A stretch of DNA of 64,000 nt from Dyella choica (GTDB lineage: Bacteria; Pseudomonadota; Gammaproteobacteria; Xanthomonadales; Rhodanobacteraceae): NCBI RefSeq assembly GCF_003977665.1, contig NZ_RYYV01000012.1:86170-150169 (forward strand). Direction: 5' to 3'. Position numbers and translations under genes: made by a program. Every line of letters begins with the position of its first letter. Positions within the stretch are counted from its first letter, which is position 1. Below are positions 1 through 7,350 of this stretch, piece by piece. Under the pieces are notes generated by a model. It searched no databases. It saw nothing but the letters and a program-made list of their open reading frames with translations, and was not told where the DNA came from.

Positions 1-316
1 GTTCCTGCGTGGCGACATCCGCGTAGCCGATGGTGCGCTCAAGATCCACCTTGTTGTCCACTACTACCGCCGTGGCGAGACCGGCCACCTCGTTTCGTTG
101 CGCGACGACGTCCAACCAGTGCGAATACGCCTCCAGCGCTGCCTTGATGCGTTCGGGCGGAAGGGCGGCATTGACGTCGGCGGCATCGTGGCGCGCCTGG
201 CGAATGTCGGTTGCCGACGGCGTATCGGTGGATGCCTTCGCGGCCGTAACAGGCAGCCAGGACGCGGCGGCGCCGAGCAGGCTGGCGATCAGCAAAGGAA
301 GCTTACGGAACTGCAT
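1..316 (-). CDS. Serine hydrolase, beta-lactamase family (N-terminal part, cut by window edge)
   Basis: The frame is open from an ATG at 316 to the left edge with no stop, so only about the first 105 residues are visible. They begin MQFRKLPLLIASLLGAAA, a secretion signal with a hydrophobic core, followed by a helical linker and then VAGLATAVVVDNKVDLERTI-GYAD, the first strands of class C beta-lactamase / penicillin-binding-like serine hydrolases. The catalytic SxxK lies beyond the edge and cannot be checked. A GGAG sequence sits a few bases before the ATG. Substrate (beta-lactam, peptide or ester) cannot be inferred. The start and signal peptide are clear; the family call is an inference from a short stretch. 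Confidence 0.6.
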   Translation of the reverse strand, partial: MQFRKLPLLIASLLGAAASWLPVTAAKASTDTPSATDIRQARHDAADVNAALPPERIKAALEAYSHWLDVVAQRNEVAGLATAVVVDNKVDLERTIGYADVATQE

Positions 317-512
317 GCTACTCCGCTTCTTACGGGCGTGATGTCGCGCCCTTATGCATGGGCTGGTGGAGTCGTCCATGAGTGAGTGCCGGATTGTCCT
401 GTACTTCGAACAGGGTCACAACGCCGTGACGCCGCAAACAGGCGTTTCTGCTGCACTGCATCGGAATCGCCATGAGCCCGATGCAGCGAGGAATGACTCG
501 CCCCATGGTCCA

Positions 513-2090
513 TCACCCCAGCAGCAGAGCGGCCGCGCGTTCAGCGATCATGACGACCGCTGCGTTGGTGTTCCCGCTTGGCAAGGCTGGCATCACCGAG
601 GCATCCACTACGCGCAAGCCCGCCATGCCGCGCACCCGCAGTTCGCTGTCCACCACGGCCTGATGGTTCGTTCCCATCCGGCAGCTGCCAACGGGGTGGT
701 AAATGGTCTCGGCCTTGCGGCGGATGAAGGCCGCCCATTCCGCATCGCCGGTCGGCGCCGATGCCGGGAAAACCGGCTTGCCGCGATAGGGATCGAAGGC
801 AGGTTGCGCAAGGAGGTCGCGGGAAAGCTTGGCTGCCTCGATCATGCGCGCAAGATCGTGTCCTTCCGGATCGCTGAGATAGCCCGCATGGATGGCGATC
901 GGGGTCGACGGGTCGGCTGAACGCAAACGCAAGCTTCCGCGGCTGCGTGGATGCAGATAGCAGGCGTGGAGGGTGTAACCGTGGCCGGGCAGCCGGTGGC
1001 GGCCATGGTCATCCAGCAAGGCCGGCACGAAATGGAACTGGATGTCGCAACGTGCATCAGTGGCCAGCCGGCTGCGTACAAAGCCGCCGGATTCGGCAAT
1101 GTTGGAGCTACCGGGACCGTCGCGGTGGCGCAAATAGCGCCAACCTACGGCGACATCGTTGAGCTTGTCGTACGTGATGTCGCGTGTGCAGCCCACCAGC
1201 GTGCAGATATCCAGATGATCCTGCAGGTTTGCGCCGACGCCGGGCAAATCGATGACCGGTGTGATGCCGTGCGTACTCAGATGGCCGGCCGGTCCGATGC
1301 CTGACAGCATCAGCAATTGCGGTGAATTGATCGCGCCAGCGGCCAGAATGATCTCGCCGGCGCGCACGACGCGCTGTCCGCCCGAACGTCGCAGCACCAC
1401 GCCGGTCGCACGTTCCTGCTCGATCAGGATGCGTTCCACCAACGCATGCGTTTGCACGTGCAGATTCGAGCGTGTCTGCGCCGGACGCAGATAGGCCACC
1501 GCAGTGGAGCAGCGTACACCTTCGCGTTGGGTCACCTGATAGAAGCCGAAGCCGGCCTGGGCGGGACCGTTGAAGTCGGCATTGCGCCCGAAGCCCGCGC
1601 TGACGCCGGCTTCGATCAGCGTTGCGGAAAGCGCGTTGTGATGACGCAAATCCGATACGCAAAGCGGTCCGTTCGAGGCATGTAGCGGGCTCGCGCCACG
1701 CGAGTTGTTTTCGCTGAGCAGGAACCACGGCAGCACTTGCGGCCACGACCAGCGCGCATCGCCTGTGGCTTGTGCCCAGGCGTCGTAATCAGCCGCCACG
1801 CCGCGCACGTAGCACATCGCGTTGATCGAGCTGGAGCCGCCCAGCGTCTTGCCGCGCGGCCACCAAAGACGCCGCCCGAGCAAGCCGTGCTCGGGTTCGG
1901 TCGTGTAATTCCAGTTGAGCCGGCGGTTGTTCGCCAGGTGCGCAATGCCAGCAGGCATGTGGATGAAAGGGTGCCAATCGCGCCCGCCCGCCTCCAGCAG
2001 CAGCACGCGTCTGCCCGGTTGCGCGCTCAGGCGGTTGGCCAGCACGCAGCCGGCCGAGCCGGCACCGACGATCACATAGTCGTATTCCAC
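513..2090 (-). CDS. GMC-family FAD-dependent oxidoreductase (choline/alcohol dehydrogenase type)
   Basis: The 525-residue product has the full GMC architecture. The N-terminal Rossmann motif GAGSAGC (residues 9-15) and LLLEAGG bind FAD, GGSSSINAMCYVRG is the GMC signature near residue 90, and the C-terminal block YHPVGSCRMG (His near 463) with NTNAAVVMIAERAA carries the active-site His and flavin contacts. The length fits choline dehydrogenase-type enzymes (about 530-560). Members oxidise primary alcohols such as choline or aliphatic alcohols; nothing here fixes the substrate, and no betaine aldehyde dehydrogenase or betI neighbour is present, so betA is not assigned. It is divergent from the transporter at 2274 across a repeat element. 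Confidence 0.85.
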   Translation of the reverse strand: MEYDYVIVGAGSAGCVLANRLSAQPGRRVLLLEAGGRDWHPFIHMPAGIAHLANNRRLNWNYTTEPEHGLLGRRLWWPRGKTLGGSSSINAMCYVRGVAADYDAWAQATGDARWSWPQVLPWFLLSENNSRGASPLHASNGPLCVSDLRHHNALSATLIEAGVSAGFGRNADFNGPAQAGFGFYQVTQREGVRCSTAVAYLRPAQTRSNLHVQTHALVERILIEQERATGVVLRRSGGQRVVRAGEIILAAGAINSPQLLMLSGIGPAGHLSTHGITPVIDLPGVGANLQDHLDICTLVGCTRDITYDKLNDVAVGWRYLRHRDGPGSSNIAESGGFVRSRLATDARCDIQFHFVPALLDDHGRHRLPGHGYTLHACYLHPRSRGSLRLRSADPSTPIAIHAGYLSDPEGHDLARMIEAAKLSRDLLAQPAFDPYRGKPVFPASAPTGDAEWAAFIRRKAETIYHPVGSCRMGTNHQAVVDSELRVRGMAGLRVVDASVMPALPSGNTNAAVVMIAERAAALLLG

Positions 2091-2100
2091 GCCGCCCTCC

Positions 2101-2266
2101 CTTAGGGAAGCTCGGATTTATTCAGAGCTTACGCGGTGCAAGGATGCACCGCCCACGAAGCAAGCACGTAAGTGTTTGATTCGTGGTAGCCGCGTGCGAA
2201 CATGCGCCGCGCGCGACGCGTCTGAAAAAATCCAGGACGGATTTTTTCAGACCATCCTTAGGGAAG
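2101..2266 (+). repeat. Modular multi-stem intergenic element, copy A
   Basis: The 166-base element lies between two divergent genes. In order: stem S1 AAGCTC/GAGCTT (2108-2130) with TTTATTCA in its loop; S2 GCGGTGC-aaggat-GCACCGC (2133-2152); S3 CCACGAAgCAAGCAC-gtaa-GTGTTTGaTTCGTGG (2153-2186); an imperfect GC-rich stem S4 (about 2188-2219); and S5, a perfect 14-bp stem GTCTGAAAAAATCC/GGATTTTTTCAGAC (2220-2252). CTTAGGGAAG occurs at both outer edges (2101-2110 and 2257-2266). Same order as copies at 5203, 6105 (reverse) and 13471. Confidence 0.8.
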
Positions 2267-2273
2267 CGAACCG

Positions 2274-3635
2274 GTGTCACCCGCGCATGCTAGTCTTGCG
2301 CGGCCCCCCGCTGGAAGCCGACCGGTGCGTTTGCCGTCCCCCGATTCCCCACGCCAGGACGCCACGCCGACGGTGTCCGCACTGGCGTTCTTTTTCCTGC
2401 TGACCTCTTACTACATCATCCGCCCGGTGCGCGATCAGCTTGGCGGGGCGGTGGGTTCCTCGCAGCTGCCGCTGTTCTATCTCGCGACCTTTGTGGCCAT
2501 GTTGCTGCTGACGCCGGTGTTCGGCATGCTGGTGGCGCGGTTCCCGCGGCGGCGCCTGCTGGGCTGGAGCTACAGCTTCTTCATCGTCTGCCTGCTGGCG
2601 TTTATTCCAGCGTTCCTGGCGCAGGACCGCATCGGTGCGCGGGCCCTGGGCGTGGTGTTCTATATCTGGGGCAGCGTGTTCAACCTGTTCGTGGTGTCGC
2701 TGTTCTGGAGCTTCATGGCGGATGTCTTCGACAGCCGGCGTGCGCGCGAAGTGTTTTCGTTGATAGCGCTCGGAGGCATGGCCGGTGCGATATTCGGTCC
2801 GTTGATTACCAGCACGCTGGTTGGCCTGATCGGAGTTGCGCCGTTGCTGCTGGTGTCGGCGCTGATGCTCGGTTTTGCCGCGCTGCTGCTGCTGCATATT
2901 TCCGTACTGCGGGCGGAAGACGGAGGCACTGATCAACCGATTGGCGGCTCGCTTTGGGCTGGCGTGCGGGAGCTGTGGTCGCGTCCTTTCTTGCGCTACA
3001 TGGCCATTCTGATGCTGCTCGGCGACGGTATCGGCACGCTTGCTTATGCACTGGTGGCCGATTACGCCAAGGTACATCTGGCGTCGATCACGACGCGAAC
3101 AGCGTTCTACGCGCACATCGATCTGGCAGTAAATTTGCTCGGGGCGCTGTTGCAACTCACGCTGTCGCCGTGGTTGCTGATGCGTCGTGGCGCTGTGTGG
3201 GCGCTCGTGTTGCCGCAGGTGGTGAATTTCGGCCTGCTGATCGTGGTGGTGATGGGCGGTCACGCGCAGGTAAGCGTGCTGGGCTATAGCGTACCGTTGC
3301 TGGTACTGATGATGGTGGGCACGCGCGGCTTCATGTACGGCATGACCAAACCGGCCAGCGATGCGCTCTACACGCGAGTACCGCGTGAGACCCGCTACAA
3401 GGGCAAGAACTTCGTGGAAACGGCGGTGTGGCGATTCGGTGACGTGGTGATCACCAGCGGTATCAGCAGCCTGGTAAAGCTAGGTATCGGCGTTAGCAGC
3501 ATTGCGCTGGTCGGCGTAGGAGCTGCTTCGTTGGCGGCCTGGGTGGCGCGCAAAGCGGCTACCTCGCCGGATCTGGCGCCGGAGACCAAGGCCGGGACGG
3601 GCGAACAGGGAGCGGGGAACGAAAGCCTTGTTTGA
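2274..3635 (+). CDS. Major-facilitator-like transporter (possibly distantly NTP/NDP-translocase-like)
   Basis: The 453-residue polytopic membrane protein has about 12 hydrophobic segments from residue 36 onward (FFFLLTSYYIIRPVRDQLGG is the first) and a charged C-terminal tail. The YYIIRPVRDQLG motif after helix 1 recalls the RP-RD block of MFS proteins grouped near the ATP/ADP translocase (TLC) family, but true TLC motifs were not confirmed, so the substrate is unknown. The GTG at 2274 is used because AGGGAAG lies 8 bases upstream; no in-frame ATG exists before the first helix. The ribosome-binding region overlaps the right border of repeat copy A. Convergent with the CBS gene. Confidence 0.7.
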   Translation: MSPAHASLARPPAGSRPVRLPSPDSPRQDATPTVSALAFFFLLTSYYIIRPVRDQLGGAVGSSQLPLFYLATFVAMLLLTPVFGMLVARFPRRRLLGWSYSFFIVCLLAFIPAFLAQDRIGARALGVVFYIWGSVFNLFVVSLFWSFMADVFDSRRAREVFSLIALGGMAGAIFGPLITSTLVGLIGVAPLLLVSALMLGFAALLLLHISVLRAEDGGTDQPIGGSLWAGVRELWSRPFLRYMAILMLLGDGIGTLAYALVADYAKVHLASITTRTAFYAHIDLAVNLLGALLQLTLSPWLLMRRGAVWALVLPQVVNFGLLIVVVMGGHAQVSVLGYSVPLLVLMMVGTRGFMYGMTKPASDALYTRVPRETRYKGKNFVETAVWRFGDVVITSGISSLVKLGIGVSSIALVGVGAASLAAWVARKAATSPDLAPETKAGTGEQGAGNESLV

Positions 3636-3641
3636 TCGTTA

Positions 3642-3696
3642 GGGATGCCCTGATCCATTCCACGTACCCGTCACCAGGAATAGATCAGCGCATCCC
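3642..3696. repeat. Long imperfect palindrome between convergent genes
   Basis: Two 20-base arms, GGGATGCcCTGATCcATTCC (3642-3661) and GGAATaGATCAGcGCATCCC (3677-3696), pair at 18 of 20 positions around a 15-base loop. It occupies nearly the whole gap between the transporter and CBS genes, so it may stop or protect both transcripts. It lacks a T-tract. Its TTAGGGATGC edge matches the GCATCCCTAA edge of the element at 5203, suggesting a shared repeat vocabulary. Confidence 0.6.
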
Positions 3697-3715
3697 CAGG
3701 GTTGCCCGTTTCGAT

Positions 3716-4144
3716 TCAGCTCGTAATGTAACGCTGCAACTGTTCGATCTGTTCTGCCTGCGCACTGATCACCTCCATGACCAGGTCGCCGATCGAGATC
3801 ACGCCCATTACTCGGTGGCCTTGTACGACCGGCAAGTGACGTACGCGGCTGTCGGTGCACATGCGCATGCAATCGAACACATCGGTGTCCGGGGTTACGG
3901 TCAGCACCGGGCTGCTCATGATCTCCGACACGGGTGTCTGTGCCGATGAGCGGCCCTGCAAAATGACTTTGCGCGCGTAGTCGCGTTCGGAAATGATGCC
4001 CACGAGTTGTTCGCCGCGCATCACCAGCAAAGCGCCGACGCGCCGTTCTGCCATGTGTTTGATCGCTTCCAGTACCGGTGCTTCCGGCGCGATCGCGTAG
4101 ATGTCGTTGCCTTTCCTGTCCAGCAAATGCTTGACCTGACGCAT
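3716..4144 (-). CDS. CBS-domain-pair protein
   Basis: The 142-residue soluble protein is essentially one Bateman module. The first CBS motif spans residues about 10-65 (ALLVMRGEQLVGIISERDYA) and the second about 72-135 (RHLPVVQGHRVMGVISIGDL), each with the G-hydrophobic-hydrophobic-S/T-x-x-D signature; SEIMSSPVLTVTPDT is the usual linker. Such stand-alone pairs bind adenine nucleotides and act as energy-state sensors or as regulatory subunits of other proteins; no partner is encoded next to it. The gene is 43 bases downstream of the glycosyltransferase on the same strand, so co-transcription is possible. Confidence 0.85.
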   Translation of the reverse strand: MRQVKHLLDRKGNDIYAIAPEAPVLEAIKHMAERRVGALLVMRGEQLVGIISERDYARKVILQGRSSAQTPVSEIMSSPVLTVTPDTDVFDCMRMCTDSRVRHLPVVQGHRVMGVISIGDLVMEVISAQAEQIEQLQRYITS

Positions 4145-4187
4145 CAGACCTCCCCGGCGGCCGTAGCAATGGCCGCGTGAGACCAGT

Positions 4188-5153
4188 TTAGCGCGGTGGC
4201 GTTGCCCCGGCGTGAACTAGGGATGCGGCCGGAAGGTGCTCTTCCTCGATGAAGTACAGCGGCCGCTGCTTGGTCTCGTTGTAATTTCGGCCCAGGTATT
4301 CGCCGATTACGCCCAGTGCCAGCAGCTGGATACCGCCCAGGAACAGGACCACCACCATCAGGCTTGGATAGCCCGGCACCGGATCGCCCCGCAGCAGCGC
4401 CTTCAGCAGCACCTTCAGCCCGAACAGGAATGCCAGTACGGATGCACCGAGCCCGGTCCAGGTAGCAAGCTTCAACGGCGCGCTGGAGAACGAAGTAATG
4501 CCTTCGACGGCGAGCTGGGTGAGGCGCCAGTAGTTCCACTTGGTCTTGCCCGCCAGGCGTGGGTCGCGCAGGTACTTCACCGCGGTCTGGCGATAGCCGA
4601 TCCAGGCGAACAGGCCCTTCATGAAGCGCTGCCGTTCGCGCAGTTGCGCCAGTGCTTTCAGCGCGCGGCGCGAAAGCAGCCGGAAATCACCCGTATCGCG
4701 CGGTACGGCGACGTCCGAGAGCATTTCCATCGTGCGATAGAACGCCGCCGAGGTGAATCGTTTCAAGCCGGTCTCCCCCGCGCGCGCCGCACGGGTGGCG
4801 TAGACCACGTCGTAGCCGGCCTGCCATTGGTCGACCAGCTGCGGGATGACCTCGGGCGGATCCTGCAGGTCGGCGTCGATCACCACGGCAGCATCCGCAT
4901 CGACATGATCCAATCCGGCGGTCAACGCCGCTTCCTTGCCGAAATTGCGCGACAGTTTTAGCGTGCCTACGCGCGGATCGGCGGCCGCCAATGCCTGCAT
5001 GATGGTCCAGGTGTCATCGCCGCTGCCGTCGTCCACGTACAGGACGTCGCTCACCAGCGGAAGCTGGTCCAGCACCTTGGAAAGCCGTTCATGAAAGGCG
5101 GCAAGCACGGCCGATTCGTTGTAAGCGGGAACGACAACAGTGAGTCGCGGCAT
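4188..5153 (-). CDS. GT2 glycosyltransferase, polyprenyl-phosphate sugar transferase type (GtrB/DPM-like)
   Basis: The 321-residue protein has a cytoplasmic GT-A domain (residues 1-230) and two C-terminal membrane helices (about 235-255 and 270-292). Motifs: VVPAYNES at the start, YVDDGSGDDTW for nucleotide binding, DADLQDPPE as the DxD-type metal site, and a GETGLKRF-x-FYR region typical of enzymes that load a sugar onto undecaprenyl or dolichyl phosphate. GtrA flippase or acceptor glycosyltransferase genes are absent nearby, so the final glycan (O-antigen decoration, lipid A or protein) is unknown. The start is ATG at 5153. A repeat element (5203-5296) lies just upstream. Confidence 0.85.
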   Translation of the reverse strand: MPRLTVVVPAYNESAVLAAFHERLSKVLDQLPLVSDVLYVDDGSGDDTWTIMQALAAADPRVGTLKLSRNFGKEAALTAGLDHVDADAAVVIDADLQDPPEVIPQLVDQWQAGYDVVYATRAARAGETGLKRFTSAAFYRTMEMLSDVAVPRDTGDFRLLSRRALKALAQLRERQRFMKGLFAWIGYRQTAVKYLRDPRLAGKTKWNYWRLTQLAVEGITSFSSAPLKLATWTGLGASVLAFLFGLKVLLKALLRGDPVPGYPSLMVVVLFLGGIQLLALGVIGEYLGRNYNETKQRPLYFIEEEHLPAASLVHAGATPPR

Positions 5154-5202
5154 GCCGGATATCCATAGCTTCTAGCGGGCAGACGGTGAAGTGTAAAGGG
5201 TG

Positions 5203-5296
5203 CCTAAGGAACATCTGAATAATTTCAGAGGTTCCGCGGGCCAAGGAAGGCCCGCCGCAAATCAGGCGCGTAAGCGCTTGATTTGGCATCCCTAAG
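5203..5296 (+). repeat. Modular multi-stem intergenic element, copy B (short form)
   Basis: S1 is GGAAC/GTTCC (5208-5235) enclosing CTGAATAATTTCAG; S2 is GCGGGCC-aaggaa-GGCCCGC (5236-5255); S3 is CAAATCAgGCGC-gtaa-GCGCtTGATTTG (5258-5285). The borders are CCTAAGG and CATCCCTAAG. The S4 and S5 modules seen in copies A, C and D are missing. It lies upstream of the glycosyltransferase start and downstream of mtgA. Confidence 0.75.
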
Positions 5297-5324
5297 CTTG
5301 CGTAGTTTAATGTCGGGATATGTC

Positions 5325-6086
5325 CTAATGTCGTCGCGCAGTACGCGTGTTGCCTGGGGGGCGCCGGCTTTCCAGGTAGGCCGGACCGCCCAACTGGGTG
5401 ACTTGCTGTTCGATCCAGTGCGCGCGTTCGAGTACATAGCCGCTTGGGCGGTCGACATGGAAGCGGTCCGGATTGGGCAGCACGGCGGCCAGCCGCGCCG
5501 CCTGGCCGGGGCTTAGCTGCGCAGGCGATGCGTGGAAAAAAGTTTCGCTGGCCGAACCCACGCCGTAAATGCCGTCGCCAAACTGGGCGACGTTCATGTA
5601 CACCTCCAGGATGCGCTGCTTCGACCAGGTCAGTTCCAGCAGTACCGTGAAGTAGGCTTCCAGGCCCTTACGCATGAAGCTGCGGCCATTCCACAGGAAC
5701 AGGTTCTTGGCCGTCTGCTGGCTGATCGTGCTGGCGCCGCGTAAGCGCTTGCCGTCATCCGCCGCGTCGATCGCGTTCTGGATCGAACCGAAGTCGAAGC
5801 CGTGGTGGAACGGAAATTTCTGGTCTTCGCCGGCCACCATTGCGATCGGCGCCCACGCCGAAATACGCGACCACGGCACCCAGTGCTGGCGTAGCCGGAA
5901 ATCCTTTTCACCAAGGACCCAGGCATGCAACTGGCGCTCCATCATCACCGCCGAGGTCCAGGGTGGCACGAAACGCAAGACCAGCACCACGAACCAGCTC
6001 AGGGCCACCCATGACAGGACTACGATACCGGCGTAACGCAACAGGCGGCGAAAAAGCGGAAGATGCGGCATGGTGTCGACGGCCAA
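5325..6086 (-). CDS. mtgA: Monofunctional biosynthetic peptidoglycan transglycosylase
   Basis: The 253-residue GT51 enzyme has a short cytoplasmic N-terminus, one membrane anchor (about residues 20-40, IVVLSWVALSWFVVLVLRFV) and a periplasmic glycosyltransferase domain. The catalytic block AGEDQKFPFHHGFD contains Glu87; further GT51 motifs are STISQQTAKNLFLW, RKGLEAYFTVLLE and KQRILEVYMNVAQFGDGIYG. It polymerises lipid II glycan strands without a transpeptidase domain, and the length matches E. coli MtgA (242). Divergent from hslO across repeat copy C. Confidence 0.95.
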   Translation of the reverse strand: MAVDTMPHLPLFRRLLRYAGIVVLSWVALSWFVVLVLRFVPPWTSAVMMERQLHAWVLGEKDFRLRQHWVPWSRISAWAPIAMVAGEDQKFPFHHGFDFGSIQNAIDAADDGKRLRGASTISQQTAKNLFLWNGRSFMRKGLEAYFTVLLELTWSKQRILEVYMNVAQFGDGIYGVGSASETFFHASPAQLSPGQAARLAAVLPNPDRFHVDRPSGYVLERAHWIEQQVTQLGGPAYLESRRPPGNTRTARRH

Positions 6087-6104
6087 GGAAAGCCGGTGGA
6101 TTAT

Positions 6105-6264
6105 AAGGATGGTCTGAAAAAGTCCGTCACGGCCTTTTTCAGACGCGCTTAAGTTCGGTACACGCCCGGACTTAAACTACGCCAGATCAGGCACTTGCGT
6201 GCCTGATCTGCGGCGTGCCGTCCCTGGCCCGGGGAAACTTCGAGCTTATTCAGAGTTTCCTTAA
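6105..6264 (-). repeat. Modular multi-stem intergenic element, copy C (reverse orientation)
   Basis: Read leftward, S1 is GGAAACT/AGTTTCC (6260-6233, loop containing CTGAATAA), followed by a degenerate GC-rich S2, then S3 CAGATCAGGCAC/GTGCCTGATCTG with a 4-base loop (6183-6210, perfect), S4 with GTTTAAGTCCG/CGAACTTAAG (about 6178-6145), and S5 GTCTGAAAAAG/CTTTTTCAGAC (6112-6144). The 160-base element fills most of the divergent gap between mtgA and hslO. Confidence 0.78.
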
Positions 6265-6346
6265 AAAAGCTGCCACAGGCCGGCCATTGTTCATGCCGAC
6301 GCCAGTCCCCATGTCCAAATCTTTGCGTTTTATGAGGTAGTCCTAC

Positions 6347-7243
6347 GTGGAAACCGTGCTTGCCGAGGATGTGCTCCATCGCTTTGTGCTGGAACGTGCC
6401 GGCGTCCGGGGCGTGATCGTGCGGCTGGGTGCCGCTTGGCGTGAGGTTGCCGGCCGCGCCGACTATCCTGCGCCGCTGCTGGATCTGCTGGGGCAGACGC
6501 TGGCGGCCAGTGCGCTGTTGACCGGCAATATCAAGTTCGAAGGTGCGCTGTCGGTCGAATTGAAGAGCCAGGGCGTCTTGCGCCTGCTGTTCGCCGAATG
6601 CACCGATGCCGGACGCCTGCGTGGCCTGGCGCGCTGGAGCGCCGAGGAACTGCCCGAAATGCTCTCGTTGAGCGAATTGCCGCAAGCCATCATGGCCATC
6701 ACCATCGGCCAGGCGGACCGCGGGCAGCGTTATCAAGGACTGGTCGATCTGCGCCACCCGGATCTGGCAGGGGCGCTGGAGAACTATTTCCAGCAGTCCG
6801 AGCAGTTGCCGGCCCGTTTCGTACTGGCTGCGAATGGGCAGCACGCTGTAGGGCTGATGTTGCAGAAGCTGCCGGGCGAGGGTGGTCACGACGCGCAGCA
6901 GGACGAAGATGGCTGGCCGCGCGTGGAGCACCTCACTGCGACCTTGGGGCGTGACGAGCTGCTGAGCACGCCGCCGGAGCAATTGCTCTATCGCCTGTAC
7001 CACGAGGAAACCGTGCGCCTGTTCAAGCCACGCCCATTGGCGTTCGGCTGCAGCTGCTCGCGCGAGCGGGTGGAAGCCATGCTGCGATCGCTGGGGCGCG
7101 AGGAGATCGAGGCGACGCTTGAGACCCAGCAAGGCACTATCGAGGTTACCTGCGAGTTCTGCGCACGCACGTACCATTTTGACCGCGTGGATGCGGAACA
7201 CTTGTTGAGTGGCGGAGCGGCGGCGAATTCGACGGTGCAATGA
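6347..7243 (+). CDS. hslO: Redox-regulated chaperone Hsp33
   Basis: The 298-residue product matches Hsp33 over its length. The C-terminal zinc switch is intact: CSC near residue 230 and CEFC about 32 residues later, the four Cys that hold Zn when reduced and form disulfides under oxidation, turning on holdase activity. The N-terminal substrate-binding domain has LTGNIKFEGALSVEL. The GTG at 6347 is chosen because the upstream in-frame ATG at 6311 meets a stop after nine codons and an AGG-rich ribosome site precedes the GTG. It is a single-gene unit, convergent with the GGDEF/EAL gene. Confidence 0.95.
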   Translation: METVLAEDVLHRFVLERAGVRGVIVRLGAAWREVAGRADYPAPLLDLLGQTLAASALLTGNIKFEGALSVELKSQGVLRLLFAECTDAGRLRGLARWSAEELPEMLSLSELPQAIMAITIGQADRGQRYQGLVDLRHPDLAGALENYFQQSEQLPARFVLAANGQHAVGLMLQKLPGEGGHDAQQDEDGWPRVEHLTATLGRDELLSTPPEQLLYRLYHEETVRLFKPRPLAFGCSCSRERVEAMLRSLGREEIEATLETQQGTIEVTCEFCARTYHFDRVDAEHLLSGGAAANSTVQ

Positions 7244-7276
7244 GGGGCTCTACGTACCTCACGTTTTGAGGTCTAC

Positions 7277-7350
7277 GTAGGCTGGGATGACAATCCCAGC
7301 ATCGCTCGCGCCGAATGCATGGCCATGCTGGGATTAGCATCCCAGCCTAC
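7277..7350. repeat. Inverted dimer of REP-like palindromes
   Basis: The 74-base unit begins GTAGGCTGGGAT and ends ATCCCAGCCTAC. Each half is itself a small palindrome (GCTGGGAT-gaca-ATCCCAGC and GCTGGGAT-tagc-ATCCCAGC). It lies between convergent genes and touches the 3' end of the next gene. A same-length copy is at 50493-50566; degenerate relatives are at 61060 and near 29138. Confidence 0.8.
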
